Shown: piece by piece, positions 52,868 through 62,072 of the stretch | Layout of the letters: every line of letters begins with the position of its first letter | Position numbering within the stretch: position 1 is the first letter of the stretch | Assembly: GCF_041438865.1 (NCBI RefSeq) | Contig: NZ_CP109450.1 | Coordinates: 4,857,001-4,921,000, forward strand | Reading direction: 5' to 3' | DNA: 64,000 nt | Source of the DNA: Streptomyces sp. NBC_01471 | GTDB lineage: Bacteria; Actinomycetota; Actinomycetes; Streptomycetales; Streptomycetaceae | Notes under the pieces: generated by a model | Database searches by the model: none | What the model was told of the DNA's origin: nothing | Seen by the model: the letters and a program-made list of their open reading frames with translations, nothing else | Program-made: the position numbers and the translations under genes

Positions 52868-53545
52868 ATGACCCGTGTACTGCTCGCCGAGGACGACGCA
52901 TCCATCTCGGAGCCGCTGGCCCGCGCACTGCGTCGGGAGGGTTACGAGGTCGAGGTGCGGGAAGACGGACCGACCGCGCTCGACGCCGGCCTTCAAGGAG
53001 GGATCGACCTGGTCGTCCTGGATCTGGGCCTGCCCGGCATGGACGGTCTTGAGGTGGCCAGGCGGCTGCGCGCCGACGGGCACACCGTGCCCGTCCTGGT
53101 GCTCACCGCCCGCGCCGACGAGGTCGACACCGTGGTCGGCCTGGACGCCGGCGCCGACGACTACGTCACCAAGCCGTTCCGGCTCGCCGAACTGCTGGCG
53201 CGGGTACGGGCCCTGCTGCGCCGTGGCGCCGCCGACACCGCCCCGCAGCCCGCCACGCACGGCGTACGGATCGACGTCGAGTCGCACCGCGCCTGGATGG
53301 GCGACGAGGAACTCCAGCTCACGGCAAAGGAGTTCGACCTGCTGCGGGTCCTGGTCCGGGACGCCGGCCGGGTCGTCACCCGGGACCAGCTGATGCGCGA
53401 GGTCTGGGACACCACCTGGTGGTCGTCCACCAAGACGCTCGACATGCACATCTCCTGGCTGCGCAAGAAGCTCGGCGACGACGCGGCGAACCCGCGCTAC
53501 ATCGCCACCGTGCGGGGCGTCGGCTTCCGCTTCGAGAAGAGCTGA
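52868..53545 (+). CDS. OmpR/PhoB-family response regulator
   Basis: 225 aa. Receiver domain 1-118: acidic pair EDD (8-10), phosphoacceptor Asp in LVVLDLGLPGMDG (about 52), Thr/Ser in VLTARADEVD, Lys in DDYVTKPF (about 103). The winged-helix DNA-binding domain is at about 130-224 (LTAKEFDLLRVLVRDAGRVVTRDQLMREVW, TLDMHISWLRKKLGDD, RYIATVRGVGFRF). Start ATG 52868 has no Shine-Dalgarno; TACCAT 7 nt upstream suggests a leaderless transcript. The histidine kinase follows 133 nt later after a hairpin. Confidence 0.96.
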   Translation: MTRVLLAEDDASISEPLARALRREGYEVEVREDGPTALDAGLQGGIDLVVLDLGLPGMDGLEVARRLRADGHTVPVLVLTARADEVDTVVGLDAGADDYVTKPFRLAELLARVRALLRRGAADTAPQPATHGVRIDVESHRAWMGDEELQLTAKEFDLLRVLVRDAGRVVTRDQLMREVWDTTWWSSTKTLDMHISWLRKKLGDDAANPRYIATVRGVGFRFEKS

Positions 53546-53565
53546 GGCCCCGGGCCGGAAGCTGA

Positions 53566-53606
53566 GGCCGCGGGCCGTACCGGTACTGCCGGGACGGCCC
53601 GCGGCC
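53566..53606 (+). terminator. Hairpin between response regulator and kinase genes
   Basis: GGCCGCGGGCCGT (53566-53578) with ACGGCCCGCGGCC (53594-53606), 13 bp, 15-nt loop. It implies attenuation or separate transcription of the kinase gene. Confidence 0.7.
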
Positions 53607-53678
53607 GTACCCGCCCCGGCGGTACCGCAGCGGCCGGACAGTGCCGGTCCCGCGGGCGCCGACTGCGACACTTGCCGC

Positions 53679-54971
53679 ATGCGCCGCCGACTCATCAACT
53701 CCACGCTCGCCGTCGTGCTCGTCGTGATCGCCGTCTTCGGCGTCTCGCTCGTCATCGTCGAGACGCGCACCATCAGCAGCAGTGCCCAGGAGAGTGTGGA
53801 CTCCGAGGCGTTGCGCCTCGCGAGCATCATCGAGAGCCGGATCGTCGGCGACGAACGGGTCACCGAGTCGATCCTGCACGACCAGGTCGACGCCCACCGT
53901 TACGCGGTGATCAAGATCCCCGGCCGGGACACCATCAGGCTCGGCACCCAGCCGGAGGGCAGCGTCATCCGCGGCAGGGCGAGCGGCGCCGACGGCGAGG
54001 AGGTCACGGTCGAGGAAGCGGGTTCCACGGTGACCCGCGAGGTCGGCCGCACCCTGCTCATCATCGGCGCGGTGGCCCTCCTCGCGATCGTCTCGGCGGT
54101 GCTCCTCGCCGTACGCCAGGCCAACAAGCTCACCTCGCCGCTCACCGACCTCGCCGAGACCGCGGAACGTCTCGGCTCCGGTGACCCGCGCCCCCGGCAC
54201 AAGCGGTACGCGGTGCCCGAACTGGACCGGGTCGCCGATGTGCTGGACTCGTCGGCCGAGCGGATCACCCGGATGCTGACCGCCGAGCGACGGCTGGCCG
54301 CCGACGCCTCGCACCAGCTCCGTACGCCGCTGACCGCGCTCTCCATGCGGCTGGAGGAGATCACCCTCACCGAGGACCTGGACACGGTGAAGGAGGAGGC
54401 GACCATCGCGCTGACCCAGGTCGAGCGGCTGACCGACGTCGTGGAGCGGCTGCTGACCAACTCCCGCGACCCGCGCACCGGATCCGCCGTCACCTTCGAC
54501 CTGGACGAGGTCGTCACCCAGCAGCTCCAGGAGTGGCGCCCGGCCTACCGCAGCGCGGGGCGCGCGATCGTACGGTCGGGGAAGCGCGGGCTGCAGGCCA
54601 TCGGCACCCCCGGCGCGGTGGCCCAGGTGATGGCCGCCCTGATCGAGAACTCGCTGATGCACGGCGGTGGCACCGTCGCCGTCCGTACCCGGGTCACCGG
54701 CACCCAGACGGTCGTCGAGGTGACGGACGAGGGGCCGGGGGTGCCGCCCGACCTCGGCGCGCGGATCTTCGAGCGGACCATCAGCGGCCGCAACTCCACC
54801 GGCATCGGCCTCGCCGTGGCCCGGGATCTGGCGGAGGCGGACGGCGGACGGCTCGAAATGCTCCAGCAGCACCCGCCGGTCTTCGCGCTCTTCCTGAGCC
54901 GGGTGTCGAAGGACCCGTTGAAGCAGAACAGTCTCCCGGATCCGCAGGACCCGCCGCCGACGATCCGGTGA
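53679..54971 (+). CDS. Sensor histidine kinase
   Basis: 430 aa. Two transmembrane helices (about 7-27 and 125-147) enclose an extracytoplasmic sensor of about 95 residues; HAMP region (about 148-200: RQANKLTSPLTDLAETAERLG); dimerisation H-box DASHQLRTPLTALSMRLEE with the phosphoacceptor His (about 212); N-box ALIENSLMHGGG; G-box VTDEGPGVPPDLG and STGIGLAVARDLAEADGG. Partner of the response regulator upstream. No Shine-Dalgarno; GACACT 6 nt before ATG may serve a leaderless transcript. The signal is unknown; the divergent peptide transporter hints at peptides. Confidence 0.93.
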   Translation: MRRRLINSTLAVVLVVIAVFGVSLVIVETRTISSSAQESVDSEALRLASIIESRIVGDERVTESILHDQVDAHRYAVIKIPGRDTIRLGTQPEGSVIRGRASGADGEEVTVEEAGSTVTREVGRTLLIIGAVALLAIVSAVLLAVRQANKLTSPLTDLAETAERLGSGDPRPRHKRYAVPELDRVADVLDSSAERITRMLTAERRLAADASHQLRTPLTALSMRLEEITLTEDLDTVKEEATIALTQVERLTDVVERLLTNSRDPRTGSAVTFDLDEVVTQQLQEWRPAYRSAGRAIVRSGKRGLQAIGTPGAVAQVMAALIENSLMHGGGTVAVRTRVTGTQTVVEVTDEGPGVPPDLGARIFERTISGRNSTGIGLAVARDLAEADGGRLEMLQQHPPVFALFLSRVSKDPLKQNSLPDPQDPPPTIR

Positions 54972-54994
54972 CCGGAGCGCGACCCGGCCGGGGG

Positions 54995-55486
54995 CTACTC
55001 CTGGCGGGCCTCGACCAGCGGCCCGGGGGCCGGCCCGGGGGCCGCCTCCGGCGCGGGCAGCGTCCGGAACACCCAGGTGCGGTAGGACCAGAAGCGGAAG
55101 AGCGTCGCGACGGCGATACCGAGGAACTTGAAGAAGTTGCTCTGCAGGGGCGAGTTCCAGTCGGCGCCGTACGTCGCCGCGTACAGGATCCCGTTCTCGA
55201 TGATCGCCCCGACCAGGCTGAAGAGCAGGAACAGCCCCATCTCGCGGGCCCGGCCGCTCTTCTCGCGGTCCCGGTAGGCGAAGTACCGCAGGCCGGCGTA
55301 GTTGAAGACGACCGCGATGACGGTCGCCAGCACGCTGGCCCGCACCACCTGGAGGGAGGTCGTGTGGCGGAGCAGGTTGAACGCCACCATGTTGACCAGC
55401 AGGCCCAGTGCGCCCACCGCGCCGAACTTGGCGACCTCGCGCCAGAGCCGCTGCACCCGCGTCCGCATCCCGCCGGAATCGCTCAT
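54995..55486 (-). CDS. GtrA-family membrane protein
   Basis: 163 aa with four transmembrane helices: about 20-40 (FGAVGALGLLVNMVAFNLL), 48-68 (VRASVLATVIAVVFNYAGL), 83-105 and 117-138. GtrA/DPMS-type proteins are flippase-like or accessory proteins for prenyl-linked sugars in cell-envelope glycan assembly. The N-terminal FGAVGALGLLVN and NFFKFLGIAVATLFRFWSYRTWVF match the family. It converges with the kinase gene (24-nt gap) and is divergent from purK, the order commonly seen in Streptomyces. Confidence 0.9.
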   Translation of the reverse strand: MSDSGGMRTRVQRLWREVAKFGAVGALGLLVNMVAFNLLRHTTSLQVVRASVLATVIAVVFNYAGLRYFAYRDREKSGRAREMGLFLLFSLVGAIIENGILYAATYGADWNSPLQSNFFKFLGIAVATLFRFWSYRTWVFRTLPAPEAAPGPAPGPLVEARQE

Positions 55487-55614
55487 GGTGGTCGATAGCC
55501 CCGTTCGGTCGATTGAGTCAACGCGACCATGCTAGCCAGTGCTCCGTTCGGGTGCCCGGTCAAGGCTGTGACGGCTGGCATGCGGGCCGCGGGCCTGCGG
55601 ATACCCTGGGGTAC

Positions 55615-56766
55615 GTGACGTTCCCCGTAGTCGGCATGGTCGGTGGCGGACAGCTCGCCCGGATGACCCACGAGGCGGGTATCCCCCTCGGCCTCAGATT
55701 CAAGTTGCTCAGTGACACCCCGCAGGACTCGGCGGCCCAGGTGGTCAGCGACGTCGTCATCGGCGACTACCGCGACCTGGACACGCTGCGCGACTTCGCG
55801 CGCGGCTGCGACGTGATCACCTTCGACCACGAGCACGTGCCCACCGCGCATCTGCGCGCGCTGGAGGCGGACGGCATCCCCGTCCGGCCCGGCCCGGACG
55901 CGCTGGTGCACGCCCAGGACAAGGGGGTGATGCGCGAGAGACTCACCGCGATCGGTGCCCCCTGCCCCCGCCACCGCATCGTCTCCGACCCGGCCGACGC
56001 GGTCGCCTTCGCGGACGAGGTGGGCGGTTTCCCGGTCATCCTCAAGACGGTCCGCGGCGGCTACGACGGCAAGGGTGTCTGGTTCGTACGCTCCCTCGCG
56101 GACGCCGAGGCCCCCTTCAAGGCGGGCGTCCCGGTCCTGGCCGAGGAGAAGGTCGACTTCGTACGGGAGCTGGCGGCCAACGTCGTACGCTCCCCGCACG
56201 GCCAGGCGGTGGCCTACCCGGTGGTGGAGTCCCAGCAGGTCGACGGGGTCTGCGACACCGTGATCGCTCCCGCGCCCGGCATCAGCGAGGAGCTGGCGGG
56301 CGAGGCCCAGCAGCTCGCCCTGCGGATCGCCGACGAGCTGGACGTGACCGGCCACCTCGCGGTCGAACTCTTCGAGACCCGCGGACCCGACGGCAGGCCG
56401 GGCATCCTCGTCAACGAGCTGGCGATGCGCCCGCACAACTCCGGCCACTGGACCCAGGACGGCGCGATCACCTCGCAGTTCGCCAACCACGTGCGCGCGG
56501 TCCTGGACCTGCCGCTGGGCGACCCCCGCCCGCGCGCCGGCTGGACGGTCATGTGCAACGTCCTGGGCGGCGACTACCCGGACATGTACCAGGCCTATCT
56601 GCACTGCATGGCCCGCGACCCCCAGCTCAAGATCCACATGTACGGCAAGGACGTGAAGCCGGGGCGCAAGGTCGGCCACGTCAACACCTACGGCGACGAC
56701 CTCGACGACGTGCTGGACCGCGCCCGTCACGCCGCCGGATACCTGCGAGGGACGATCACCGAATGA
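55615..56766 (+). CDS. purK: 5-(carboxyamino)imidazole ribonucleotide synthase
   Basis: 383 aa from GTG 55615. ATP-grasp enzyme: [21 protein letters not shown] at the start is the PurK nucleotide-fold signature; [19 protein letters not shown] is the ATP-grasp lysine loop (about 147-165), [45 protein letters not shown] text near 255-285. Converts AIR, ATP and bicarbonate to N5-CAIR in purine synthesis. No good Shine-Dalgarno; TACCCT (55602-55607) is 7 nt before the GTG, suggesting a leaderless mRNA. Overlaps purE by 4 nt. Confidence 0.96.
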   Translation: MTFPVVGMVGGGQLARMTHEAGIPLGLRFKLLSDTPQDSAAQVVSDVVIGDYRDLDTLRDFARGCDVITFDHEHVPTAHLRALEADGIPVRPGPDALVHAQDKGVMRERLTAIGAPCPRHRIVSDPADAVAFADEVGGFPVILKTVRGGYDGKGVWFVRSLADAEAPFKAGVPVLAEEKVDFVRELAANVVRSPHGQAVAYPVVESQQVDGVCDTVIAPAPGISEELAGEAQQLALRIADELDVTGHLAVELFETRGPDGRPGILVNELAMRPHNSGHWTQDGAITSQFANHVRAVLDLPLGDPRPRAGWTVMCNVLGGDYPDMYQAYLHCMARDPQLKIHMYGKDVKPGRKVGHVNTYGDDLDDVLDRARHAAGYLRGTITE

Positions 56767-57311
56767 CCTCTCCGGCAACTCCTTCAGCCTCCGCGGCTGT
56801 CATCGGCATCGTGATGGGCTCGGACTCCGACTGGCCCGTCATGGAGGCGGCGGCCAAGGCCCTGGACGAGTTCGGGGTGGCGTACGAGGTGGACGTCGTC
56901 TCCGCCCACCGGATGCCGCGCGAGATGATCGCGTACGGCGAGCAGGCCGCCGGACGGGGCCTGCGGGCGATCATCGCGGGCGCCGGGGGAGCGGCCCATC
57001 TGCCGGGCATGCTGGCCTCGGTCAGCCCGCTGCCGGTCATCGGCGTCCCGGTGCCGCTGAAGTACCTGGACGGCATGGACTCGCTGCTCTCCATCGTGCA
57101 GATGCCGGCCGGCGTCCCGGTCGCCACGGTCTCGGTGGGCGGCGCGCGCAACGCCGGGCTGCTCGCCGTACGCATCCTGGCCGCGTCCGACCCCGGGCTC
57201 CAGGACAAGATGCGGGAGTTCCAGCAGAAGCTGAACGACGAAGCGACGGAGAAGGGCACCCGGCTGCGGGCCAGGGCGTCGGGCGCGGAAACCTTCGGAT
57301 TCGGAAAGTAG
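56763..57311 (+). CDS. purE: 5-(carboxyamino)imidazole ribonucleotide mutase
   Basis: 182 aa, ATG 56763 overlapping the purK stop (ATGA). Class I Pur[18 protein letters not shown] at 14-30, the catalytic His in [11 protein letters not shown] (about 49), [13 protein letters not shown] and [18 protein letters not shown]. Rearranges N5-CAIR to CAIR for purine biosynthesis. It acts as an octamer in the cytoplasm. Co-translated with purK; a dipeptidase-like gene follows after 8 nt. Confidence 0.97.
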   Translation: MTSPATPSASAAVIGIVMGSDSDWPVMEAAAKALDEFGVAYEVDVVSAHRMPREMIAYGEQAAGRGLRAIIAGAGGAAHLPGMLASVSPLPVIGVPVPLKYLDGMDSLLSIVQMPAGVPVATVSVGGARNAGLLAVRILAASDPGLQDKMREFQQKLNDEATEKGTRLRARASGAETFGFGK

Positions 57312-57319
57312 GCGGCCCC

Positions 57320-58507
57320 ATGAGCAATCACCTCACCGAAGCGCTGGACCTGCTCGCCGAGTACCCGGTCGTGGACGGCCACAACGACCTGCCCTGGGCG
57401 CTGCGCGAGAACGTCCGGTACGACCTCGACGCGCTGGACATCGCCCGCGACCAGACGGGCCATCTCCACACCGACCTGCACCGGCTGCGCAAGGGCGGCG
57501 TCGGCGCGCAGTTCTGGTCGGTCTACGTCCGCAGCGACATGGCGGGCGAGGACGCGGTCAGCGCCACGCTGGAGCAGATCGACGCCGTGGACCAGCTGCT
57601 CACCCGCTACCCGGGCGATCTGGTCCGCGCGCTGACGGCCGACGACATGGAGAAGGCCAGGAGCCAGGGCCGTATCGCCTCACTGATGGGCGCCGAGGGC
57701 GGCCACTCCATCAACAACTCGCTGGGCACGCTGCGCGCCCTGCACGCCCTGGGCGTGCGCTACATGACGCTCACGCACAACGACAACATCGCCTGGGCGG
57801 ACTCCGCGACCGATGTCGTGAAGGCCCGCGGGCTGACCGCCTTCGGCCACGAGGTCGTCCGCGAGATGAACCGCACCGGCATGCTCGTGGACCTCTCGCA
57901 CGTGGCGGCGTCCACGATGCGCGACGCACTGGCGACCTCGACGGCGCCGGTGATCTTCTCGCACTCCTCGTCCCGTACGGTCTGCGACCACCCGCGCAAC
58001 ATCCCGGACGACGTCCTCGCGCTGCTCCCGGCGAACGGCGGTGTGGCGATGGCCACGTTCGTCCCGAAGTTCATCCTCCCCGAGGCGGTCGCCTGGACCG
58101 CCCGCGCGGACGAGAACATGCGCACCCACGGGCTGCACCACCTGAACACCACCCCCGCGGGGCTGAAGGTCCAGCGCGCCTTCGAGGAGGCGCACCCCCG
58201 CCCGATGGCCACCGCGTCGACGGTCGCCGACCACCTGGACCACATGCGCGAGGTCGCAGGCGTCGACCACATCGGCATCGGCGGCGACTACGACGGCACG
58301 GCCTTCACACCGGCCGGCCTGGAGGACGTGGCGGGCTACCCGAACCTGATCGGTGAGCTGATCGGACGCGGCTGGTCGAAGCCGGATCTGGCGAAGCTGA
58401 CCTGGCAGAACGCGGTACGGGTGCTGCGCACGGCGGAGGATGTCGCCCGCGGTATCCAGGCCGAGCGGGGCCCGTCCAACGCGACGCTGGCCGGGCTGGA
58501 CGGCTGA
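57320..58507 (+). CDS. Membrane-dipeptidase-family (M19) peptidase
   Basis: 395 aa from ATG 57320, no signal peptide, so cytoplasmic despite the family name. Zinc ligands: [10 protein letters not shown] (His-X-Asp), MGAEGGHS (Glu), VDLSHVA and IFSHSSSR (His), and GIGGDYDG (Asp). M19 enzymes cleave dipeptides, including D-amino-acid-containing ones. It is 8 nt after purE and probably in the same transcript, an order frequent in Streptomyces without an obvious metabolic link. A hairpin terminator follows. Confidence 0.92.
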   Translation: MSNHLTEALDLLAEYPVVDGHNDLPWALRENVRYDLDALDIARDQTGHLHTDLHRLRKGGVGAQFWSVYVRSDMAGEDAVSATLEQIDAVDQLLTRYPGDLVRALTADDMEKARSQGRIASLMGAEGGHSINNSLGTLRALHALGVRYMTLTHNDNIAWADSATDVVKARGLTAFGHEVVREMNRTGMLVDLSHVAASTMRDALATSTAPVIFSHSSSRTVCDHPRNIPDDVLALLPANGGVAMATFVPKFILPEAVAWTARADENMRTHGLHHLNTTPAGLKVQRAFEEAHPRPMATASTVADHLDHMREVAGVDHIGIGGDYDGTAFTPAGLEDVAGYPNLIGELIGRGWSKPDLAKLTWQNAVRVLRTAEDVARGIQAERGPSNATLAGLDG

Positions 58508-58539
58508 AGCCGCAGCCCCTGCCTGGAGCCCCCAGCCGG

Positions 58540-58566
58540 AGCCCCCGCCAGGGCCCGGCGGGGGCT
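58540..58566. terminator. Bidirectional terminator between the dipeptidase and UDP-glucose dehydrogenase genes
   Basis: AGCCCCCGCC (58540-58549) with GGCGGGGGCT (58557-58566), loop AGGGCCC. Confidence 0.85.
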
Positions 58567-58586
58567 GACGTCGTACCGGACAGGGC

Positions 58587-59930
58587 CTAGGCCCGCGGGC
58601 GTCCCATAGCCCGGTACACCCAGCCGGCCTCCCGCCATGCCACCGGGTCCAGCGCGTTGCGGCCGTCCAGCAGTATCCGCTCGGAGGCCACCGCCCCCAG
58701 CGCCGCCGGGTCCAGCTCGCGGAACTCGCGCCACTCCGTGAGGTGCAGGACGACGTCGGCGCCGCGCACGGCGTCCAGTGCGGTCTCCGCGTAGCCGAGC
58801 GTCGGGAAGAGGCGGCGGGCGTTCTCCATGCCCTTGGGGTCGTACACCGTGACCTGGCCGCCCTGGAGGTGGATCTGCCCCGCGACGTTCAGCGCGGGGG
58901 AGTCCCGTACGTCGTCCGAGTCCGGCTTGAAGGTCGCGCCGAGCACCGCGACCCGCTTGCCCAGGAACGAGCCGCCGCCCACGGCCTCCCGTGCCAGCTC
59001 CACCATGTGGCCGCGGCGCCGCATGTTGATCGAGTCGACCTCGCGGAGGAAGGTCAGCGCCTGGTCGGCGCCCAGTTCGCCCGCGCGGGCCATGAAGGCC
59101 CTGATGTCCTTGGGCAGGCAGCCACCGCCGAAGCCGATCCCGGCCCGCAGGAACTTCTTGCCGATGCGCTCGTCGTGCCCGAGCGCCTCCGCCAGCTTCG
59201 CGACGTCGCCGTCGGCCGCCTCGCAGACCTCGGCCATCGCGTTGATGAAGGAGATCTTCGTGGCGAGGAAGGAGTTCGCCGCGGTCTTGACCAGCTCGGC
59301 GGTGGGGAAGTCGGTCACCACGAACGGTGACCCCTCGCCCACCGGCCCCGCGTACACCTCGCGCAGCAGCTTCTCGGCCCTCTCGCTCTCCACGCCGACG
59401 ACGATCCGGTCGGGGTGCAGGGTGTCCTTGACGGCGAAGCCCTCCCGCAGGAACTCCGGGTTCCACGCCAGCTCCACCCCCTCACCGGCGGGCGCCAGCT
59501 CCCGGAGCACCCCGGCGAGCCTGGCGGCACTGCCGACCGGCACGGTCGACTTGCCGACGACCAGCGCGTCCCGCTTCAGATGCGGTGCGAGCCAGCGGAA
59601 CGCGTTGTCGACGTACGACATGTCGCAGGCGTACTCGCCGTGCTTCTGCGGGGTGTTGCAGCACACGAAGTGGACGTCGCCGAACTCGCCGGCCTCCTCC
59701 CACGACGTGGTGAAGCGCAGGCGTCCGGTCGCTCCCTCGATCCCCGCGACGTGCCGCTGCAGAAGCTCTTCGAGGCCGGGCTCGTACATGGGGACCCGCC
59801 CCTGCGAGAGCATCTCGATCTTCTCGGGGACGATGTCGAGACCGAGTACGTCGAATCCCAGCTCAGCCATGGCCGCGGCGTGGGTGGCACCGAGATAGCC
59901 GGTACCGATCACGGTGATTTTCAGGGCCAT
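58587..59930 (-). CDS. UDP-glucose 6-dehydrogenase
   Basis: 447 aa from ATG 59930 with GGAG 7 nt before. NAD-binding ITVIGTGYLGATHAAAMA at 5-22; KSTVPVGSA; catalytic NPEFLREG and the active Cys in AGIGFGGGCLPKDIRAF (about 262); Lys in TANSFLATKISFINAMAE region; C-terminal UDP-binding domain with GATFKPDSDDVRDSPA and YDPKG. Oxidises UDP-glucose to UDP-glucuronate for surface polysaccharides or glycosylated metabolites. Monocistronic, divergent from the acyl-CoA dehydrogenase. A GDP-mannose dehydrogenase is the close alternative, but the pattern fits UDP-glucose. Confidence 0.92.
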   Translation of the reverse strand: MALKITVIGTGYLGATHAAAMAELGFDVLGLDIVPEKIEMLSQGRVPMYEPGLEELLQRHVAGIEGATGRLRFTTSWEEAGEFGDVHFVCCNTPQKHGEYACDMSYVDNAFRWLAPHLKRDALVVGKSTVPVGSAARLAGVLRELAPAGEGVELAWNPEFLREGFAVKDTLHPDRIVVGVESERAEKLLREVYAGPVGEGSPFVVTDFPTAELVKTAANSFLATKISFINAMAEVCEAADGDVAKLAEALGHDERIGKKFLRAGIGFGGGCLPKDIRAFMARAGELGADQALTFLREVDSINMRRRGHMVELAREAVGGGSFLGKRVAVLGATFKPDSDDVRDSPALNVAGQIHLQGGQVTVYDPKGMENARRLFPTLGYAETALDAVRGADVVLHLTEWREFRELDPAALGAVASERILLDGRNALDPVAWREAGWVYRAMGRPRA

Positions 59931-60095
59931 CAGGAAGCTCCAGGAGGCGTACGGGATCGGGTGCGCGCCCGAGCATAGTCGGGCTGTTCGACGCCCTGCC
60001 CCACCCCTGTCGCCAACCTCACGTATCCCTGCGGGCACGCAGCCCCTAAAATTGGGTTACTTAACGGTAGTTAGCATTCTGGGGAGTGAGTGACC

Positions 60096-61253
60096 TTGGC
60101 AGGTTCGCCCGATTTCGACCTGTACCGCCCGGCCGAAGAGCACGACATGCTCCGCGACTCGGTCCGTGCCCTGGCCGAGGCGAAGATCGCACCTTTCGCC
60201 GCCGCGGTCGACGAGGAGGCCCGCTTCCCGCAGGAGGCACTGGACGCGCTGACCGCCGCTGATCTGCACGCCGTCCACGTACCCGAGGAGTACGGCGGTG
60301 CCGGGGCCGACGCGCTCGCCACGGTCATCGTCATCGAGGAGGTGGCCCGCGTCTGCGCGTCCTCCTCCCTGATCCCGGCCGTGAACAAGCTGGGCTCGCT
60401 CCCGGTGATCCTCTCGGGCTCCGAGGACCTCAAGAGGAAGTACATGAGCCGCCTGGCCAAGGGCGAGGGCATGTTCTCGTACTGCCTGAGCGAGCCCGAC
60501 GCGGGTTCGGACGCGGCGGGCATGAAGACCAGGGCCGTGCGCGACGGCGACTTCTGGGTGCTCAATGGCGTCAAGCGCTGGATCACCAACGCGGGCGTCT
60601 CCGAGTACTACACGGTCATGGCCGTCACCGACCCCACCAAGCGCTCCAAGGGCATCAGCGCCTTCGTGGTCGAGAAGTCCGACGAGGGCGTCTCCTTCGG
60701 GGCCCCGGAGAAGAAGCTCGGCATCAAGGGCTCCCCGACCCGCGAGGTCTATCTGGACAACGTCCGGATCCCCGCCGACCGCATGATCGGCGAGGAGGGC
60801 ACCGGCTTCGCCACGGCGATGAAGACCCTGGACCACACCCGCATCACGATCGCCGCCCAGGCCATCGGCATCGCGCAGGGCGCACTCGACTACGCCAAGG
60901 GCTACGTCCAGGAGCGCAAGCAGTTCGGCAAGCCGATCGGCGACTTCCAGGGCATCCAGTTCATGCTCGCGGACATGGCGATGAAGCTCGAAGCGGCCCG
61001 CCAGCTCACCTACTCGGCCGCCGCGAAGTCGGAGCGCCTCGACGGCGACCTGACGTTCTTCGGCGCCGCCGCCAAGTGCTTCGCCTCGGACGTCGCGATG
61101 GAGGTCACGACGGACGCGGTCCAGCTCCTGGGCGGGTACGGCTACACGCGCGACTACCCGGTGGAGCGCATGATGCGCGACGCGAAGATCACCCAGATTT
61201 ATGAAGGCACGAACCAGGTCCAGCGGATCGTCATGGCGCGGAACCTGCCGTAA
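60096..61253 (+). CDS. Acyl-CoA dehydrogenase
   Basis: 385 aa. TTG 60096 (9 nt after GGGGAG) gives MAGSPDFDLYRPAEEHDMLRD; an in-frame GTG at 60090 is too close to the site. Flavin-dependent alpha,beta-dehydrogenation of acyl-CoA. FAD/substrate signatures: MFSYCLSEPDAGSDAAGM and RWITNAGVSEYYTVMAVTD, the LGIKGSPTREV segment, ERKQFGKPIGDFQGIQFMLADM, and QLLGGYGYTRDYPVERMMRD with the catalytic Glu in IYEGTNQVQRIVMARNL at the end. The promoter area TTACTTAACGGTAGTTAGC is AT-rich with a weak inverted repeat that may bind a TetR-type regulator. The chain-length preference is unknown. Confidence 0.95.
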   Translation: MAGSPDFDLYRPAEEHDMLRDSVRALAEAKIAPFAAAVDEEARFPQEALDALTAADLHAVHVPEEYGGAGADALATVIVIEEVARVCASSSLIPAVNKLGSLPVILSGSEDLKRKYMSRLAKGEGMFSYCLSEPDAGSDAAGMKTRAVRDGDFWVLNGVKRWITNAGVSEYYTVMAVTDPTKRSKGISAFVVEKSDEGVSFGAPEKKLGIKGSPTREVYLDNVRIPADRMIGEEGTGFATAMKTLDHTRITIAAQAIGIAQGALDYAKGYVQERKQFGKPIGDFQGIQFMLADMAMKLEAARQLTYSAAAKSERLDGDLTFFGAAAKCFASDVAMEVTTDAVQLLGGYGYTRDYPVERMMRDAKITQIYEGTNQVQRIVMARNLP

Positions 61254-61531
61254 CTGGGTTTTCCTAGGTCAGCAGCCATTTTCGATGGCTCGCGGACTGT
61301 GACCGGCTTCCGGTCTGTTCGAGTCCTTTTCGGGCCGATCATGGGCGTCATGCTGGGGATACCCTGGGCTGACACCGGACGGGAAACTGCCTCTCACCTG
61401 CACAAACACAGCGACCCCCGGCACTCTGCCGGGGGTCGTTCGCATGGGCCCTCTCAGGCGACTTCCGCCTGCCTCCGGTGGGGTCGTCCGCGCCGGAGGC
61501 AGCATGCTTGCGATGGCCGCCCGCCCGCGAG
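61254..61531. other. Boundary region between conserved core and right-end island
   Basis: 278 nt without a supported gene, lower GC in places. GTTCGAGTCC at 61317-61326 looks like a tRNA T-loop but no full tRNA folds around it; a remnant attachment site is possible. GCCTCCGG (61471-61478) pairs with CCGGAGGC (61493-61500). Confidence 0.45.
61412..61438. terminator. Terminator hairpin at the island edge
   Basis: CGACCCCCGGCA (61412-61423) with TGCCGGGGGTCG (61427-61438), loop CTC, followed by TT. No gene ends directly upstream except the acyl-CoA dehydrogenase 159 nt away. Confidence 0.8.
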
Positions 61532-61711
61532 ATGCAGCGCACGTTGGACGACGTATCGCAGCAGCTCGACAAGACGGGAGAAACGGCCGGCCAGCTCTTG
61601 GCCGAAGAGGGCGTGTCCGAGCGCTACTTGGCCACGCTTGCGTTTACCTGCAAGGCCATGGCCGACGTCGGCGCCCCTGCCCCCGATCCCTGGCTCGCTT
61701 CGCTCGACTGA
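61532..61711 (+). CDS. Possible small hypothetical protein in the island
   Basis: 59 aa from ATG 61532 (QRTLDDVSQQLDKTGETAGQ ... LASLD). The composition is protein-like, helical, Glu/Leu/Ala-rich, unlike the shadow frames, but no good ribosome site is present and no family is recognised. It may be the tail of a longer decayed gene. The next frame-shifted fragment overlaps its end. Confidence 0.35.
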   Translation: MQRTLDDVSQQLDKTGETAGQLLAEEGVSERYLATLAFTCKAMADVGAPAPDPWLASLD

Positions 61712-62040
61712 TTGGCCGCCGCCCGGAGACGGTCAAGGACCACTTGAAGAGGGCACGCCGGGAGGGATACCCAAGCACGCTCGCCGGCAAGGCCGGTGGG
61801 GAGTTGACCGACAAGACCGAGAAGATTTGGGCTCTATGGCGCGCGGAGGAAGTTAGCGCCCGGACAGTTCAACTTGATATCTCTACAGCCCCCGATGGCC
61901 GCTCGGGGGCTTTGTACCTGGAAGTGCCGAAATCGTGGGTGTACGACAACTGGCGAACGCGGGAGATTCCGTTCCGGAAGGTGGGGCAGTCCCTTCGATG
62001 CCGTCCCGGTGACCTTGAGAAGTGGCCCCCGCCAGCTTGA
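61690..62040 (+). pseudogene. Fragments of HTH and excisionase-like genes, probably decayed element
   Basis: One continuous frame encodes two unrelated pieces. The first (LIGRRPETVKDHLKRARREG, about 61711-61860) looks like a HTH segment of actinophage or plasmid proteins. The second (VPKSWVYDNWRTREIPFRKV then RCRPGDLEKW, about 61920-62030) is the C-terminal half of an excisionase/AlpA-type MerR-like domain and lacks its N-terminal helix. A terminator hairpin with a T-run (61887-61913) lies between them, so they cannot be one working gene. No ribosome site or start codon is convincing. Confidence 0.45.
61887..61913 (+). terminator. Intrinsic terminator inside the decayed element
   Basis: AGCCCCCGA (61887-61895) with TCGGGGGCT (61903-61911), loop TGGCCGC, then TT. 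Confidence 0.75.
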
Positions 62041-62053
62041 GTTCCAGCGGGGG
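62026..62053. terminator. Hairpin at the end of the excisionase-like fragment / methyltransferase gene
   Basis: CCCCCGC (62026-62032) with GCGGGGG (62047-62053), 14-nt loop. Placed 20 nt after the leftward methyltransferase stop, it can terminate either strand. Confidence 0.65.
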
Positions 62054-62072
62054 TGTTCGTATGTCCAGGAGG

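Noticed and set aside
61317-61326. tRNA-like T-loop GTTCGAGTCC
   Set aside because: No acceptor, D or anticodon arms fold around it. Kept only as a hint of an attachment remnant.
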